Part shown: positions 1 through 8,410 of the stretch, in pieces
Numbering within the stretch: the first letter of the stretch is position 1
Layout of the letters: every line of letters starts with the position of its first letter
Source: Desulfobulbus elongatus DSM 2908
GTDB lineage: Bacteria; Desulfobacterota; Desulfobulbia; Desulfobulbales; Desulfobulbaceae
NCBI RefSeq assembly: GCF_000621145.1
Contig: NZ_JHZB01000021.1
Span: forward strand, 1-64,000
DNA: 64,000 nucleotides
Reading direction: 5' to 3'
Made by a program: the position numbers and the translations under genes
The notes under the pieces: model-generated
Database searches by the model: none
What the model saw: the letters and a program-made list of their open reading frames with translations, nothing else
What the model was told of the DNA's origin: nothing

Positions 1-237
1 AACCATAGCAGAACTGACGCCTTCAAATTTCTCACGCGGCAAGGCGTTCCAGATGATTCCTGTCCTCAGGACGTACACTATTGCGGAGAAAAAGAGTCGG
101 TTCGAATACTTCGGCTTTCGGCCGCCGCCCGGCTTACGAGTATATTCTTTTCCGGCTTCTCGCAGATCTGTGGGGATCAACGGTTCAACGATCGCCCAGA
201 ATGCATCCGAAATTTCCCAGGTTTTGATGCGTGCCAT
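1..237 (-). CDS. IS5-family transposase, N-terminal part (cut by window edge)
   Basis: Read on the minus strand from an ATG at 237, 79 codons are open to the window edge. The protein begins MARIKTWEISDAFWAIVEPL and continues with a KPGGGRKP segment and a YVLRTGIIWNALPRE segment. This is the N-terminal helix-turn-helix region of IS5-type transposases (the group with W-x(n)-EPLIP and VLRTG-x-W-x-LP). A GGGGGAG ribosome site lies just before the ATG. The DDE catalytic part would lie to the left of position 1, so I cannot say whether the element is complete. I could not find its terminal inverted repeat with confidence; it should lie between about 240 and 315. Confidence 0.75.
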   Translation of the reverse strand, partial: MARIKTWEISDAFWAIVEPLIPTDLREAGKEYTRKPGGGRKPKYSNRLFFSAIVYVLRTGIIWNALPREKFEGVSSAMV

Positions 238-315
238 TTCTCCCCCCGTTGCTTGGTTTCAACGGATATTAGCTGGAGGTGGGAAAATTGCGAGCAAATT
301 ATTTGTGGATAATCA

Positions 316-693
316 CTAAATAACTGGATTAGAGGCGCCCTTTTGAAAAAATTGCTTAACAGATTGGCCCACGTATTTTTTTCGAATTTCTTCTTCTGCA
401 ACGACACCATCAAATTCCCACCTTTTCCCCATGTCATTCTTTTCAAGAAAACTATTTATTATTCTTGAATAATATTTCAAAGTGCCAGCAGGATGCCATG
501 AAATTATCTTGTAAACCTCCTTTACTTCCCCCTTGAAGACAGCAAAGGCAAAATCTGCTTTATTTCTACGGGAGCCAATTCTCCAGACACCTCTCGTTGC
601 TTCATACATCTGCTCTTGCGTCATAGCCGGATCGAACAGCTTATTAATCCGAATTAGAACAATATTTTCTTTTATTTCAACGAGATTTTGCAC
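316..693 (-). CDS. Conserved small protein of unknown function, AT-rich
   Basis: This is a 125-residue protein starting at a GTG (693). The start is chosen because a perfect GGAGGT lies five bases before it; longer upstream reading has no such site. Recognisable segments are RGVWRIGSRR (about residues 31-40), AFAVFKGEVKEVYKIISWHP, a RWEFDG block, and a YVGQSVKQFF...NP end. I recall this pattern in small stand-alone proteins and as an end domain in larger nuclease-like or defence-associated proteins, but I cannot assign a function. Base composition is clearly AT-richer than the downstream genes, and it sits beside a transposase, so recent acquisition is likely. Confidence 0.6.
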   Translation of the reverse strand: MQNLVEIKENIVLIRINKLFDPAMTQEQMYEATRGVWRIGSRRNKADFAFAVFKGEVKEVYKIISWHPAGTLKYYSRIINSFLEKNDMGKRWEFDGVVAEEEIRKKYVGQSVKQFFQKGASNPVI

Positions 694-1198
694 TGAATAC
701 CTCCTACAACTCATTCTTCTTTTCAATCGCTTGTAACACCCATGAAGTTCTGTCTCCCTGCGGGAGGGGCGTTCTTTTCTTTGCTTGCCCAAAGAAAAGA
801 ACCAAAAGAAAAGGCAGCCGCGCCGCTGAGACAACCCCGTTCGTCGCGCCCCGAAACCGGCGGGGCAAAAACTCGCTGCGCTCAAACAGTTTGCCCCTTG
901 TTTCCGGTTTCGGAGCACGCCGCCCGGCTCAGCGCCGATGGCTCCATTCGTCCCCGGATTCCTCTCTCCGCCCTTATTTTCTTCTCGCGAGATACGCCAA
1001 CCACATAACCTTCCCAAGGGCCTGATCGAGTCCGGTACGAGCCGGGTATTCCGGAGGCAGCCCAGCAACCTGTTGTCCGATCTTCTGGCTGGGAGTATGG
1101 TAAAAGGCGAGCAAAAGCCGGTGCATGCAATTCGATAATAGCCGTGACCGCAACCAGCGTCAATGGCGACAACCGCTTGAGGCCAAACCGTTTTTCCC
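694..1198. other. Non-coding accessory stretch between the orphan gene and dinB
   Basis: No convincing gene is visible in these 505 bases. Several open frames exist on both strands but none looks like a known protein, and they change with the strong hairpins present. The left half carries the structured repeat described separately. The right half (about 960-1198) holds no clear promoter; a TGAGG at 1178-1182 is the only ribosome-site-like sequence near the dinB GTG start and is rather far from it. Confidence 0.5.
771..913. repeat. Structured intergenic repeat with nested inverted repeats
   Basis: A perfect 13-bp inverted repeat (771-783 with 790-802) encloses a 6-base loop; its arms are T/C-rich and A/G-rich. 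A second nested structure follows: CCGAAACCGG (851-860) pairs with CCGGTTTCGG (904-913), and inside it GGGGCAAA (862-869) pairs with TTTGCCCC (890-897). I recall the CTTTGCTTGCCCAAAG-type hairpin from dispersed intergenic repeats in many proteobacteria, where it yields spurious ORFs. The copy number in this genome cannot be seen here; only this copy is in the window. Confidence 0.6.
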
Positions 1199-2347
1199 GT
1201 GCCGCCCGTCCGCAAGATCATTCACGTCGACATGGATGCCTTTTTCGCCTCGGTCGAGCAGCTCGACCGGCCGGAACTGCGGGGATTGCCGGTGATCGTC
1301 GGCGGCGAGCCCACGAGCCGGGGCGTGGTCGCGGCCTGTTCCTACGAGGCCCGCGCCTTTGGCGTCCATTCGGCCATGCCCAGCGGCCGGGCGCACCAGC
1401 TCTGCCCGCAGGCGGTGTTCCTCAGGCCGCGGCTGGCGCGCTACCAGGAGGTTTCCCGGAAAATCATGGCCCTGTTCCACCGCTACACGCCCCTGGTGGA
1501 ACCGCTCTCCGTGGACGAGGCCTTCCTCGACGTCACCGACAATCTGCTGGCCGAGCCTTCGGCCACCCGGATCGCCGAACACATCCGCGCCGCCATCCAC
1601 TCGGCCACCGGGCTCACCGCCTCGGCCGGCGTCTCCTACAACAAATTCCTGGCCAAAATCGCCTCCGGTCACCGCAAGCCCGACGGCCTCACCGTCATCC
1701 CCCCGGAGCGGGCCCAGTCCTTTCTGGCCGCCCTGCCCATCGGCGCGTTCTACGGCGTCGGCCGGGTAACCGAGCAAAAAATGCGGGAACACGGCATCCG
1801 CACCGGCGGCGACCTGCTCCGCTTCTCCCTGGAGGAACTGGTGGCGGCGTTCGGCAAGAACGGCCGGTTCTTCCACGACATGGCCCGAGGCATCGACCAC
1901 CGGCCGGTGGAGCCGGTGCGGGTACGCAAATCCATCGGTTCGGAGACCACCCTGGCCACGGATATCCGCGAGCTGGCCGAAGTGAGCGCGGTCCTGCACG
2001 AGCAGGTCCGGGAGGTGGCCGACCTGCTGGCGCGCAAGAAAACCGGCGGCCGCACCCTGACGCTCAAAGTCCGCTACAGCGATTTCACCACCGTCACCCG
2101 CTCCTGCACCACCAACCAGGGCTTTTTCGACGCGGCCGACATCCTCGCCCACCTGCCGCGGCTGCTCGCCGCGACCGAGGCCGGACGGCGGCCCGTCCGC
2201 CTGGTCGGGGTCACGGTCGCCAATCTGTGCGACGAACGGGAGGCGCGGCTCCGGCGCATCCGGCAACTGCCCCTGCCCTTCCCGGATCGCGAAGCCGGTC
2301 CCCGGTCGGGATTCCCGGCAGGGGACGGCCCTGCTCTCCATCCCTGA
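1199..2347 (+). CDS. dinB: DNA polymerase IV (Y-family translesion polymerase)
   Basis: The 382-residue protein is the usual length for DinB. The Y-family metal-binding motif HVDMDAFFASVEQ is at residues 9-21, and the second acidic motif LSVDEAFLDVT follows near residue 102. Palm, thumb (helix-hairpin-helix region around FYGVGRVTEQKM) and little-finger domain (KSIGSETTL onward) are in order. It copies across damaged template bases in the cytoplasm and is error-prone. The start is a GTG; homologues begin within a few residues of the RKIIHVDMD segment. No SOS (LexA) box is obvious just upstream. Confidence 0.95.
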   Translation: MPPVRKIIHVDMDAFFASVEQLDRPELRGLPVIVGGEPTSRGVVAACSYEARAFGVHSAMPSGRAHQLCPQAVFLRPRLARYQEVSRKIMALFHRYTPLVEPLSVDEAFLDVTDNLLAEPSATRIAEHIRAAIHSATGLTASAGVSYNKFLAKIASGHRKPDGLTVIPPERAQSFLAALPIGAFYGVGRVTEQKMREHGIRTGGDLLRFSLEELVAAFGKNGRFFHDMARGIDHRPVEPVRVRKSIGSETTLATDIRELAEVSAVLHEQVREVADLLARKKTGGRTLTLKVRYSDFTTVTRSCTTNQGFFDAADILAHLPRLLAATEAGRRPVRLVGVTVANLCDEREARLRRIRQLPLPFPDREAGPRSGFPAGDGPALHP

Positions 2348-2389
2348 CCCAACCGCTCATCCGCAGGCCGACCCGGCCAAGGAGGAACA

Positions 2390-2776
2390 ATGGAGCTTCC
2401 CGAGAGAGGAGAAGTCGTTTCGTTGACTCGCATCGAGGCCATTTGTACCCACTTCGGTCTCGATGCGCTGTGGGCGAAGATCGCCGCCGATCCACCCGGC
2501 CGGCCGTTCGCCTCCGACGGCTGCTCCCTGTGGTTCGACCAGTGGCGGGGATACGATCTCTATCCGTCCTGCTTCCGGCACGATCTCAAATACTGGGCCG
2601 GCTATCCGGGCGAGGAGGTCGAACGTCTGATCGCCGATGCCGAACTGATGATCGAGGTGGCACGCCTCCTGGGCTCGACCCGGATGGCCGAAACCATGTT
2701 TGCCGGGGTGCGTCTCGGCGGCGGCGAATGGACGCGCGCCTCCTTTGCCTGGGGTTTCGGCCGGGTGCAGCCCTGA
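2390..2776 (+). CDS. Small phospholipase-A2-fold protein of unknown role
   Basis: This 128-residue protein has a central SDGCSLWFDQW segment and then CFRHDLKYWAGY. The Cys-x2-His-Asp pairing followed by an aromatic residue resembles the catalytic helix of phospholipase A2 (CCxxHDxCY), although the full disulfide set is missing. No signal peptide or membrane segment is seen, so it would be cytoplasmic as annotated. It begins 42 bases after dinB on the same strand, with GGAGGA just before its ATG, so the two may be co-transcribed. Family homology to PLA2-like bacterial proteins is my recollection; whether it acts on lipids is unknown. Confidence 0.6.
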   Translation: MELPERGEVVSLTRIEAICTHFGLDALWAKIAADPPGRPFASDGCSLWFDQWRGYDLYPSCFRHDLKYWAGYPGEEVERLIADAELMIEVARLLGSTRMAETMFAGVRLGGGEWTRASFAWGFGRVQP

Positions 2777-2788
2777 CCGCCCGCCGGC

Positions 2789-4534
2789 TCATTCCTGCTG
2801 CGAGGAGACCGTCGAGGTCCGGATCAGGGCGAGAAACTCGGTGAAGCCGCGGCACTGGAGGGTCTGCGCGATCATCGCCGGATCGCTGTAGAGCCGGGAG
2901 AGTTCGGCCACCATGTCGCCGCGCAGGGCGGGATCGTCGGCCGGCGACAGGATGAGGAACACCACGTGGACACGCTGCTCGTCGAGCGGGGAAAGCCTGA
3001 TCCCGCCGGTGGAGATGCCGGTGACCACAGAGGGCCGGCTGATCTCCTCCAGGCCCGCGGCCAGCAGCAGCACGTCGTTGACGATGGCGGCACAGGCCAC
3101 GTCCTCGGGGCCGCACCGCACCCGCCTGATGCGGTTCGGCTCCAGCCGCCCCCCCAGCACCCGACCCACTGGGGCCGCCATCTCCTCGATCACCGCCCTC
3201 ATCGAGTCGGCCCGCAGTTCGGGCAGAAAAAGGCCCAGATGGAACGAATCCTCCAGCCGCGCCTTCCGGGACGGCCGCAGGATCGCCTGGATCATCGGCC
3301 CGCTCATCATCGAGGTCAGGATCGCGGTGATCACCAGGGCCACGAACAACTCCCGCGAAATGATGCCCTGTTCCAGGGCCAGCAGCCCCAGGATGATCTC
3401 CATCGCCCCGCGCGAATTCATGGCAAAGCCCACAGCCAGAGCTTCCCGGTTGCCCAGCCGCCCCCACTTGGCGCCCGCGGCGCCGCCGACCAGCTTGCAG
3501 CCGCAGGCGACCGCCAGCACGGCCAGGACCAGGGGACCGTCGAAGTGGGCGATGAAGTTCACCTTGAGGCCGATGCTGGCGAAAAAGACGGGCGAGAAGA
3601 TGTTGACCACGAACTGGTCGATGATCGAGCGGCTGCGCTGACGCAAGTGGGGCGAATCGCCCACGGCCATGCCGATGAAGAAGGCGCCGAAAATGGCGTG
3701 GATGCCGATCCACTCGGTGAAGGAGGCCCCCAGCAGGGTGAGGATGACGACAAAGCCGATCTCGCCGCCGGGCCACCAGGTGTAGGCCTGAACATAGGGC
3801 AGCAGCCGGTGGATCAGCTTGCGGCCTGCCGTGAACACAAAGAGAACGAATCCCAGGGCCAGGGTCACGGTGCGGGTGAGGCCGTGGGCGAGATCGGCGG
3901 CATTGTCGATCATGCCCAGCACCACGGCGAAGATGATCCAGCCGACCAGATCGTTGAAAACGGCCGCGCTGATGACCACCACCGCGAAATCGCTGCGGTA
4001 GAGGTTGAGGTCGAGCAGCGTCTTGACGATCACCGGCAGGGCCGAGATCGACATGGCGATGGCCAGGAACAGGGCGAAAAGCAGCGGGTCGACGTGCGGC
4101 TGCGCCCCGAAGAACCGCGGCAGATGCCAGGCGCCGAGCAGGCCGGCGGCAAAGGGGATGGCGATGCCGGCTATCCCGACTTTGAGGCCGGTCCGGCCCT
4201 TGCGCCACACGTTGGAGAGATCGACCTCCAGCCCGGCCACCATGAGAAAGAGGGTCACGCCCACGCCGGCGATGGTGTCGAAGGCAACCGCACCCGGACC
4301 GGTTCCGGGAAAAAGGAAGGCGTTCGCTTCCGGGGCGATGGTCCCGAGCACGGTGGGGCCGAGCAGTACCCCGGCCAGCAGCTCGCCCACCACCGCGGGT
4401 TGTCGCAGGCGGTGCGCCAGCTCGCCCAGTATCCGGGCCGCTACCAGCAGGAGCGCCATGGAGAGCAACAGAACGGTGATGGTGTTGGAGTGCACGGGCG
4501 CCATCATGACGAAAGGGAAAGGGCAGGCGGCCAT
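2789..4534 (-). CDS. CPA2-family cation/proton antiporter with C-terminal EIIA-like domain
   Basis: The 581-residue protein has a Na+/H+ exchanger domain (about residues 12-420, roughly a dozen hydrophobic segments). It carries the conserved QPAVVGELLAGVLLGPTVLG start, GLEVDL, and FNDLVGW in mid-membrane. Residues 427-575 resemble a PTS EIIA type 2 / nitrogen-PTS EIIA domain (SRPSVVTGISTGGI, VVFLILSP). The histidine that EIIA normally phosphorylates (in a PHA/PHAR context) appears to be replaced near 491-493 (LAA). It probably expels Na+ or K+ in exchange for protons. ATG 4534 is chosen because GGTGAG precedes it; ATG 4507 is an alternative. It lies 137 bases downstream of kup on the same strand, which suggests a shared K+ homeostasis role. 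Confidence 0.85.
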   Translation of the reverse strand: MAACPFPFVMMAPVHSNTITVLLLSMALLLVAARILGELAHRLRQPAVVGELLAGVLLGPTVLGTIAPEANAFLFPGTGPGAVAFDTIAGVGVTLFLMVAGLEVDLSNVWRKGRTGLKVGIAGIAIPFAAGLLGAWHLPRFFGAQPHVDPLLFALFLAIAMSISALPVIVKTLLDLNLYRSDFAVVVISAAVFNDLVGWIIFAVVLGMIDNAADLAHGLTRTVTLALGFVLFVFTAGRKLIHRLLPYVQAYTWWPGGEIGFVVILTLLGASFTEWIGIHAIFGAFFIGMAVGDSPHLRQRSRSIIDQFVVNIFSPVFFASIGLKVNFIAHFDGPLVLAVLAVACGCKLVGGAAGAKWGRLGNREALAVGFAMNSRGAMEIILGLLALEQGIISRELFVALVITAILTSMMSGPMIQAILRPSRKARLEDSFHLGLFLPELRADSMRAVIEEMAAPVGRVLGGRLEPNRIRRVRCGPEDVACAAIVNDVLLLAAGLEEISRPSVVTGISTGGIRLSPLDEQRVHVVFLILSPADDPALRGDMVAELSRLYSDPAMIAQTLQCRGFTEFLALIRTSTVSSQQE

Positions 4535-4671
4535 GGCCGCCGGTCTCACCCCCCCGAATGTAGGTGACAAGCCGGCGAATGTCAAAAAGATAGCGCCCCG
4601 TCCCCGCCGAAGGACGGCAAAAGGGGGCTGGAAGGACGCGGCGGACCGGCAGTCGGGCAACCGGAAAAATA

Positions 4672-6588
4672 TCAGATTTCCACCTGGTTGCCCAGTTCCA
4701 CCACCCGGTCGGGCGGCACCTTGAAAAACGAGGTGGCGTTCCAGGCGTTGCGCGACATGAAGATGAACAGGTGCTTGCGCCAGGCGGCCATGGGCGAGGT
4801 GCCGGTGGCCAAGAGGGTCTCCCGGCCGAGGAAGAAGGAGGTGGTGTAGATGTCGATCGCCAGCCCCTTTTTGCCCAGCAGTTCGAGGAGTTTCGGCATG
4901 TTGGGGCTTTCCATGAAGCCGTAGTGGGCCCGGACCCGGTAGATGCCCTGGCCCAGATCCTCCAACTGAATCCGCTCCTCGTCGGCAATGGTCGGCGTCT
5001 CCGCCGACAGCACGGAAAAGAGCAGGACCCGCTCGTGCAGGGCCTCGTTGTGCTTGAGGTGATGGAGCAGGGTATGGGGAATGCCCACGGGATTGATCGA
5101 CATGAACACGGCGGTGCCGGCCGTCCGCTGCGGGCTGTACTTGGCCAGATCGTTGAGAAAGACGTCGGTCGGCAGCCGCATCAGATCGTAATGCTTGGCC
5201 AGAATGGCCCGGCCGTCGCGCCAGGTGATCATGGCCACCAGGATGACGGTGGCGATGCAGATGGTGATCCAGCCGCCGTCCTTGATCTTGAGGATGTTGG
5301 CCCCCAGGAAGGAACTGTCGAAAAAGAGGAAGAGGCACACCAGGGCCAAGCCCTGCCACAGCGGCCAGTTCCATTTGATCCGGGTGACCTGGAAATAGAC
5401 GATCGAGGTGATGGTCATCGAGGCGGTCACCGCGAAGCCGTAGGCCGCGGCCAGGCGGGAGGATTCCCGGAAGGCCAGCACCAGGGTCAGGCAGGCGATC
5501 ATCAGCATCCAGTTGACCGTGGGGATGTAGATCTGGCCCTTGGCCTTCTCCGAGGTGTGCACGATGCGCATGCGCGGCGTGAATCCCAATTGAATGGCCT
5601 GCTGGGTCATGGAATAGACGCCGGAGATCATGGCCTGGGACGCGATGATCGTCGCCAGCGTGGCCAGGGCTACCAGGGGATAGAGCAGGCCATTGGGCGC
5701 CAGGGCGAAGAAGGGGTTGGTGTCGATACCGGCCGGGTGCGTCAGCAGATAGGCCCCCTGGCCGAAATAGTTGAGCAACAGGCCGGGCAGGACCACCAGG
5801 TACCAGGTCAGGCGGATGGGCAGGCGGCCGAAGTGGCCCATGTCGGCGTACAGGGCCTCGCCGCCGGTGATGCACAGCACCACCGAGGCCAGGGATACCG
5901 CGCCGTGCAGGTGATTGTCGGCGAAATAGGTGATCACATGGGCTGGATTGATGGCGGCGAGCACCACCGGCTGTTTGACCACGGCCAGCAGCCCCAGTAC
6001 GCCGAGGGTGCCGAACCAAAGGACCATCACCGGGCCGAAAACCCTGCCGATGACTTCTGTGCCGTGCCGCTGGAAGAAGAACAGCGCGCCCAGGATCAGG
6101 CAGGTCAGCGGCACCACGAAAGGGGCGGCCGCGTCGGTGGCCATGTTGAGGCCCTCGACGGCCGACAGCACCGAGATGGCCGGGGTGATCACGCCGTCGC
6201 CATAGAGGAGCGCCGCCCCCGAGGCGGTGAGGAGGGTCAGCACGGCCCAGCGCCTTTTCTCGTTCTTCAGCCGGCCGCGCAGCATGGCCAGCAGGGAGAA
6301 CATGCCGCCCTCCCCTTTGTTGTCGGCCCGGAGGATAAAGAGGATGTATTTGATGCTGATCACGAAGATCAGCGACCAGAACACCATGGAGAGAATCCCC
6401 AGGATGTTGGCCGGGGTGGTCGGCACGCCGTGCGAACCGAAAAAGCACTCCTTGATGGTGTAGAGGGGGCTGGTGCCGATATCGCCGTAGATGATGCCCA
6501 GGGCGGCCAGGGCCAGATGGGCCAGCGGGGCTTTATGGTGATCGTCGACTCTGGAGGGAGGCGAAACGGGGATAGCGGGCGCGTCCAC
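4672..6588 (-). CDS. kup: Potassium uptake protein Kup
   Basis: The 638-residue protein matches Kup/Trk-independent low-affinity K+ symporters. The diagnostic GIIYGDIGTSPLYT is near residue 31, and ALLYGDGVITPAISVLSAVEG follows near residue 105. About twelve membrane segments are followed by a soluble C-terminal part. It imports K+ with protons through the inner membrane. The start is taken as GTG 6588 because AGGAG sits six bases upstream; an upstream in-frame start at 6636 has no such site. The leader of this gene carries a c-di-AMP-type riboswitch. The CPA2 antiporter gene follows on the same strand. Confidence 0.93.
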   Translation of the reverse strand: MDAPAIPVSPPSRVDDHHKAPLAHLALAALGIIYGDIGTSPLYTIKECFFGSHGVPTTPANILGILSMVFWSLIFVISIKYILFILRADNKGEGGMFSLLAMLRGRLKNEKRRWAVLTLLTASGAALLYGDGVITPAISVLSAVEGLNMATDAAAPFVVPLTCLILGALFFFQRHGTEVIGRVFGPVMVLWFGTLGVLGLLAVVKQPVVLAAINPAHVITYFADNHLHGAVSLASVVLCITGGEALYADMGHFGRLPIRLTWYLVVLPGLLLNYFGQGAYLLTHPAGIDTNPFFALAPNGLLYPLVALATLATIIASQAMISGVYSMTQQAIQLGFTPRMRIVHTSEKAKGQIYIPTVNWMLMIACLTLVLAFRESSRLAAAYGFAVTASMTITSIVYFQVTRIKWNWPLWQGLALVCLFLFFDSSFLGANILKIKDGGWITICIATVILVAMITWRDGRAILAKHYDLMRLPTDVFLNDLAKYSPQRTAGTAVFMSINPVGIPHTLLHHLKHNEALHERVLLFSVLSAETPTIADEERIQLEDLGQGIYRVRAHYGFMESPNMPKLLELLGKKGLAIDIYTTSFFLGRETLLATGTSPMAAWRKHLFIFMSRNAWNATSFFKVPPDRVVELGNQVEI

Positions 6589-6647
6589 GGAGTTCTCCTG
6601 TTGATGGCCAAGGCAATGCAGCCTCTGGCAAAACAACCGGAGGCTCC

Positions 6648-6764
6648 CATGACGCAGACGAGGTGAGCTGACGGGCTCGGGCTGAGAGTGCCTTACGCGT
6701 GTGCGATCCGCCCCGTAAAATGTGGGTCCCCCGCTCCCGCCGATACGGGACTAAGCGTTGTCTG
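6648..6764 (-). promoter_or_regulatory. Candidate c-di-AMP (ydaO/yuaA-type) riboswitch in the kup leader
   Basis: Read on the minus strand, the leader contains CGCTTAGTC, a small hairpin (TCCCG with CGGGA), then GAGCGGGGGACCCA, and later GAGCCCGTCAGCTCACCTCG. These blocks, in this order, are what I recall as the most conserved parts of ydaO riboswitches (the GCGGGGGACCCA block and the CCGTCAGCTAACCTCGTAAGCG block). P1 would pair ACGC (about 6755-6758) with GCGT (about 6651-6654). The aptamer ends about 60 bases before the kup GTG. The space between holds a hairpin (AGCCTC with GAGGCT) but no clear T-run, so control could act on translation. Ligand c-di-AMP normally turns such genes off, which fits a K+ importer. 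Confidence 0.85.
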
Positions 6765-6946
6765 TCCGCCGCGCGCCGTCTCCACCGGTATCGTGAGGGT
6801 GGTGGACGCCGGTTACGCGGCAGGGCCGCATTCTCCCTCGTTTTCCCGCCTTTTGCAATCGAATTCTTGCCGGCATCCGGCCGGCATTCAGCGGCATCAT
6901 GACGATTGTGATGTTTTTTCCCCATGGTTTGGGGTAGTACTCCGGC
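6765..6946. promoter_or_regulatory. Divergent promoter region between kup and the flavoprotein gene
   Basis: The remaining bases between the two divergent genes hold a possible minus-strand promoter for the kup leader. TTGCAA (6853-6858) is followed by a 17-base spacer and GAGAAT (6830-6835), each four of six matches to consensus. It would start transcription some 60 bases before the riboswitch. No promoter for the plus-strand gene stands out. A GC-rich inverted repeat (GCCGGCATCCGGCCGGC region, about 6868-6884) is also visible. Only the spacing and partial matches support this, so it is tentative. Confidence 0.3.
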
Positions 6947-8266
6947 ATGCACGCTTCCACCCCTTTCCCGGCAGACGATCTTTTCAACCCGGCGCGGCCC
7001 GACAGCCCGGTACGGGTGGTGGTGGCGGGCGGCGGCGCCGCCGGTCTGATGGCCGCCGGCCAGGCCGCTCTGGCCGGAGCCGAGGTGGTTCTTCTGGAAA
7101 AGATGGGCCGGCCAGGCCGCAAACTCTGCATCACCGGCAAGGGCCGCTGCAACCTGACCAATGTCGCGCCGCTGCCGGAATTTCTCGGCCACTTCGGCCC
7201 CACCGGCCCCTTCCTCCGCCAGGCGTTCCACCGCTTTTTCTCTGCGGAACTGCTGGAATTCTTTCAGGAACTGGGATTGGCGACGGTGACCGAACGGGGC
7301 GGCCGCGTCTTTCCGGCCTCCGGCAAGGCGCCGGAAGTGCTGTCGGTGTTCGAACGTTGGCTGGACCGATGCGGGGTTATCGTCCGCACGGGTATGGCGG
7401 TCGACCGGATGGCGATCGAGGGCGGCGCCATCACCGGCGTGGTCTGCGGTGGCCGGACCATTGCCTGCGACGCCCTCATCCTGGCCACCGGCGGCGCCTC
7501 CTATCCGCTGACCGGGTCCACCGGCGACGGCTACCGGCTGGCGGAAGAGGCGGGCCATCGCCTGGTTCCCGTGCGCCCGGCCCTGGTGCCGCTGCTGGCC
7601 GAAGGCAGCCCCGCGGGCAGGATGGCCGGCCTGCAACTGCGCAACATCCGGGTGCGGCTGTTCATCGACGGCAGAAAACGGGACGAGGCCTTCGGCGAAC
7701 TGGCCTTCACCGAGGACGGCCTGAGCGGTCCGGTGATCCTCACCCTGAGCGGCCGCATCGTCGATGCCCTGGGCGAGGGCCGGGACATCCACCTGCTGCT
7801 CGACCTCAAGCCGGCCCTGGACGAGAAAAAACTCGACGCCCGCCTGGTGCGCGATTTCGAACAGCGGCGAAAGGAACCGCTGGAAAGCGTGCTGCGCGGC
7901 CTGCTCCCCAGGGAAATGGTGACCGTGGCCCTGGACGAAACCGGCCTGGACGCGGAAACGCTCGCCGGCGCCATCCGCAGCGAGGAGCGCAGGCGGCTGC
8001 GCCACTGGCTGAAAAATTTCCGCCTGCGCATCACCGGCCACCGCCCCCTGGCCGAGGCCATCGTTACCGCCGGCGGCGTCGACACCCGCGAAGTCGATCC
8101 CCGCACCATGGCCTCCCGGCTGGTGCGCGGCCTCTACTTTGCCGGCGAACTCCTCGACCTCCAGGCCGACACCGGCGGCTACAACCTTCAGGCCGCATTT
8201 TCCACCGGCTGGCTGGCCGGCCGCTCGGCGGCGGCAGGAAAAGTGGAACGACAAGAGACGTTTTGA
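6947..8266 (+). CDS. FAD-dependent oxidoreductase of the HI0933/BaiN family
   Basis: The 439-residue flavoprotein has the dinucleotide-binding motif VVVAGGGAAGLMAA at residues 25-38, then VVLLEKMGRPGRKLCITGKGRCNLTN, which is diagnostic for the HI0933 (YhiN/BaiN) family. A second FAD-contact block is TGGASYPLTGSTGDGYRLAEE, and the end has VRGLYFAGELLDLQADTGGYNLQ. Family members reduce C=C or quinone-like substrates; the physiological substrate is generally unknown, and only some gut-bacterial members reduce bile-acid intermediates. It is a single gene divergent from kup. The first 20 residues precede the conserved core, so the true start may be later, but no better ribosome site was seen. Confidence 0.85.
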   Translation: MHASTPFPADDLFNPARPDSPVRVVVAGGGAAGLMAAGQAALAGAEVVLLEKMGRPGRKLCITGKGRCNLTNVAPLPEFLGHFGPTGPFLRQAFHRFFSAELLEFFQELGLATVTERGGRVFPASGKAPEVLSVFERWLDRCGVIVRTGMAVDRMAIEGGAITGVVCGGRTIACDALILATGGASYPLTGSTGDGYRLAEEAGHRLVPVRPALVPLLAEGSPAGRMAGLQLRNIRVRLFIDGRKRDEAFGELAFTEDGLSGPVILTLSGRIVDALGEGRDIHLLLDLKPALDEKKLDARLVRDFEQRRKEPLESVLRGLLPREMVTVALDETGLDAETLAGAIRSEERRRLRHWLKNFRLRITGHRPLAEAIVTAGGVDTREVDPRTMASRLVRGLYFAGELLDLQADTGGYNLQAAFSTGWLAGRSAAAGKVERQETF

Positions 8267-8410
8267 ATGAACGTTTTGATTTCCAGGAAGGTACGATCGG
8301 CCTGAGACAAGGCAGAAGCAACCTGTATACAAACCGGCAGCCCACCGAGACACTCCAGCCGAACATTTTGCCCCGCTTTGCTCAGGCTCGTCGGTTCCTT
8401 GCCGGTGACG

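Noticed and set aside
1144-2844. Long plus-strand frame overlapping dinB
   Set aside because: It is an Arg/Pro-rich shadow in GC-rich sequence; the dinB frame has all catalytic motifs.
2789-6448. A single 1219-residue open frame on the minus strand
   Set aside because: The left part is the real antiporter; the right part is only the out-of-frame shadow of kup, whose true frame has clear Kup motifs.
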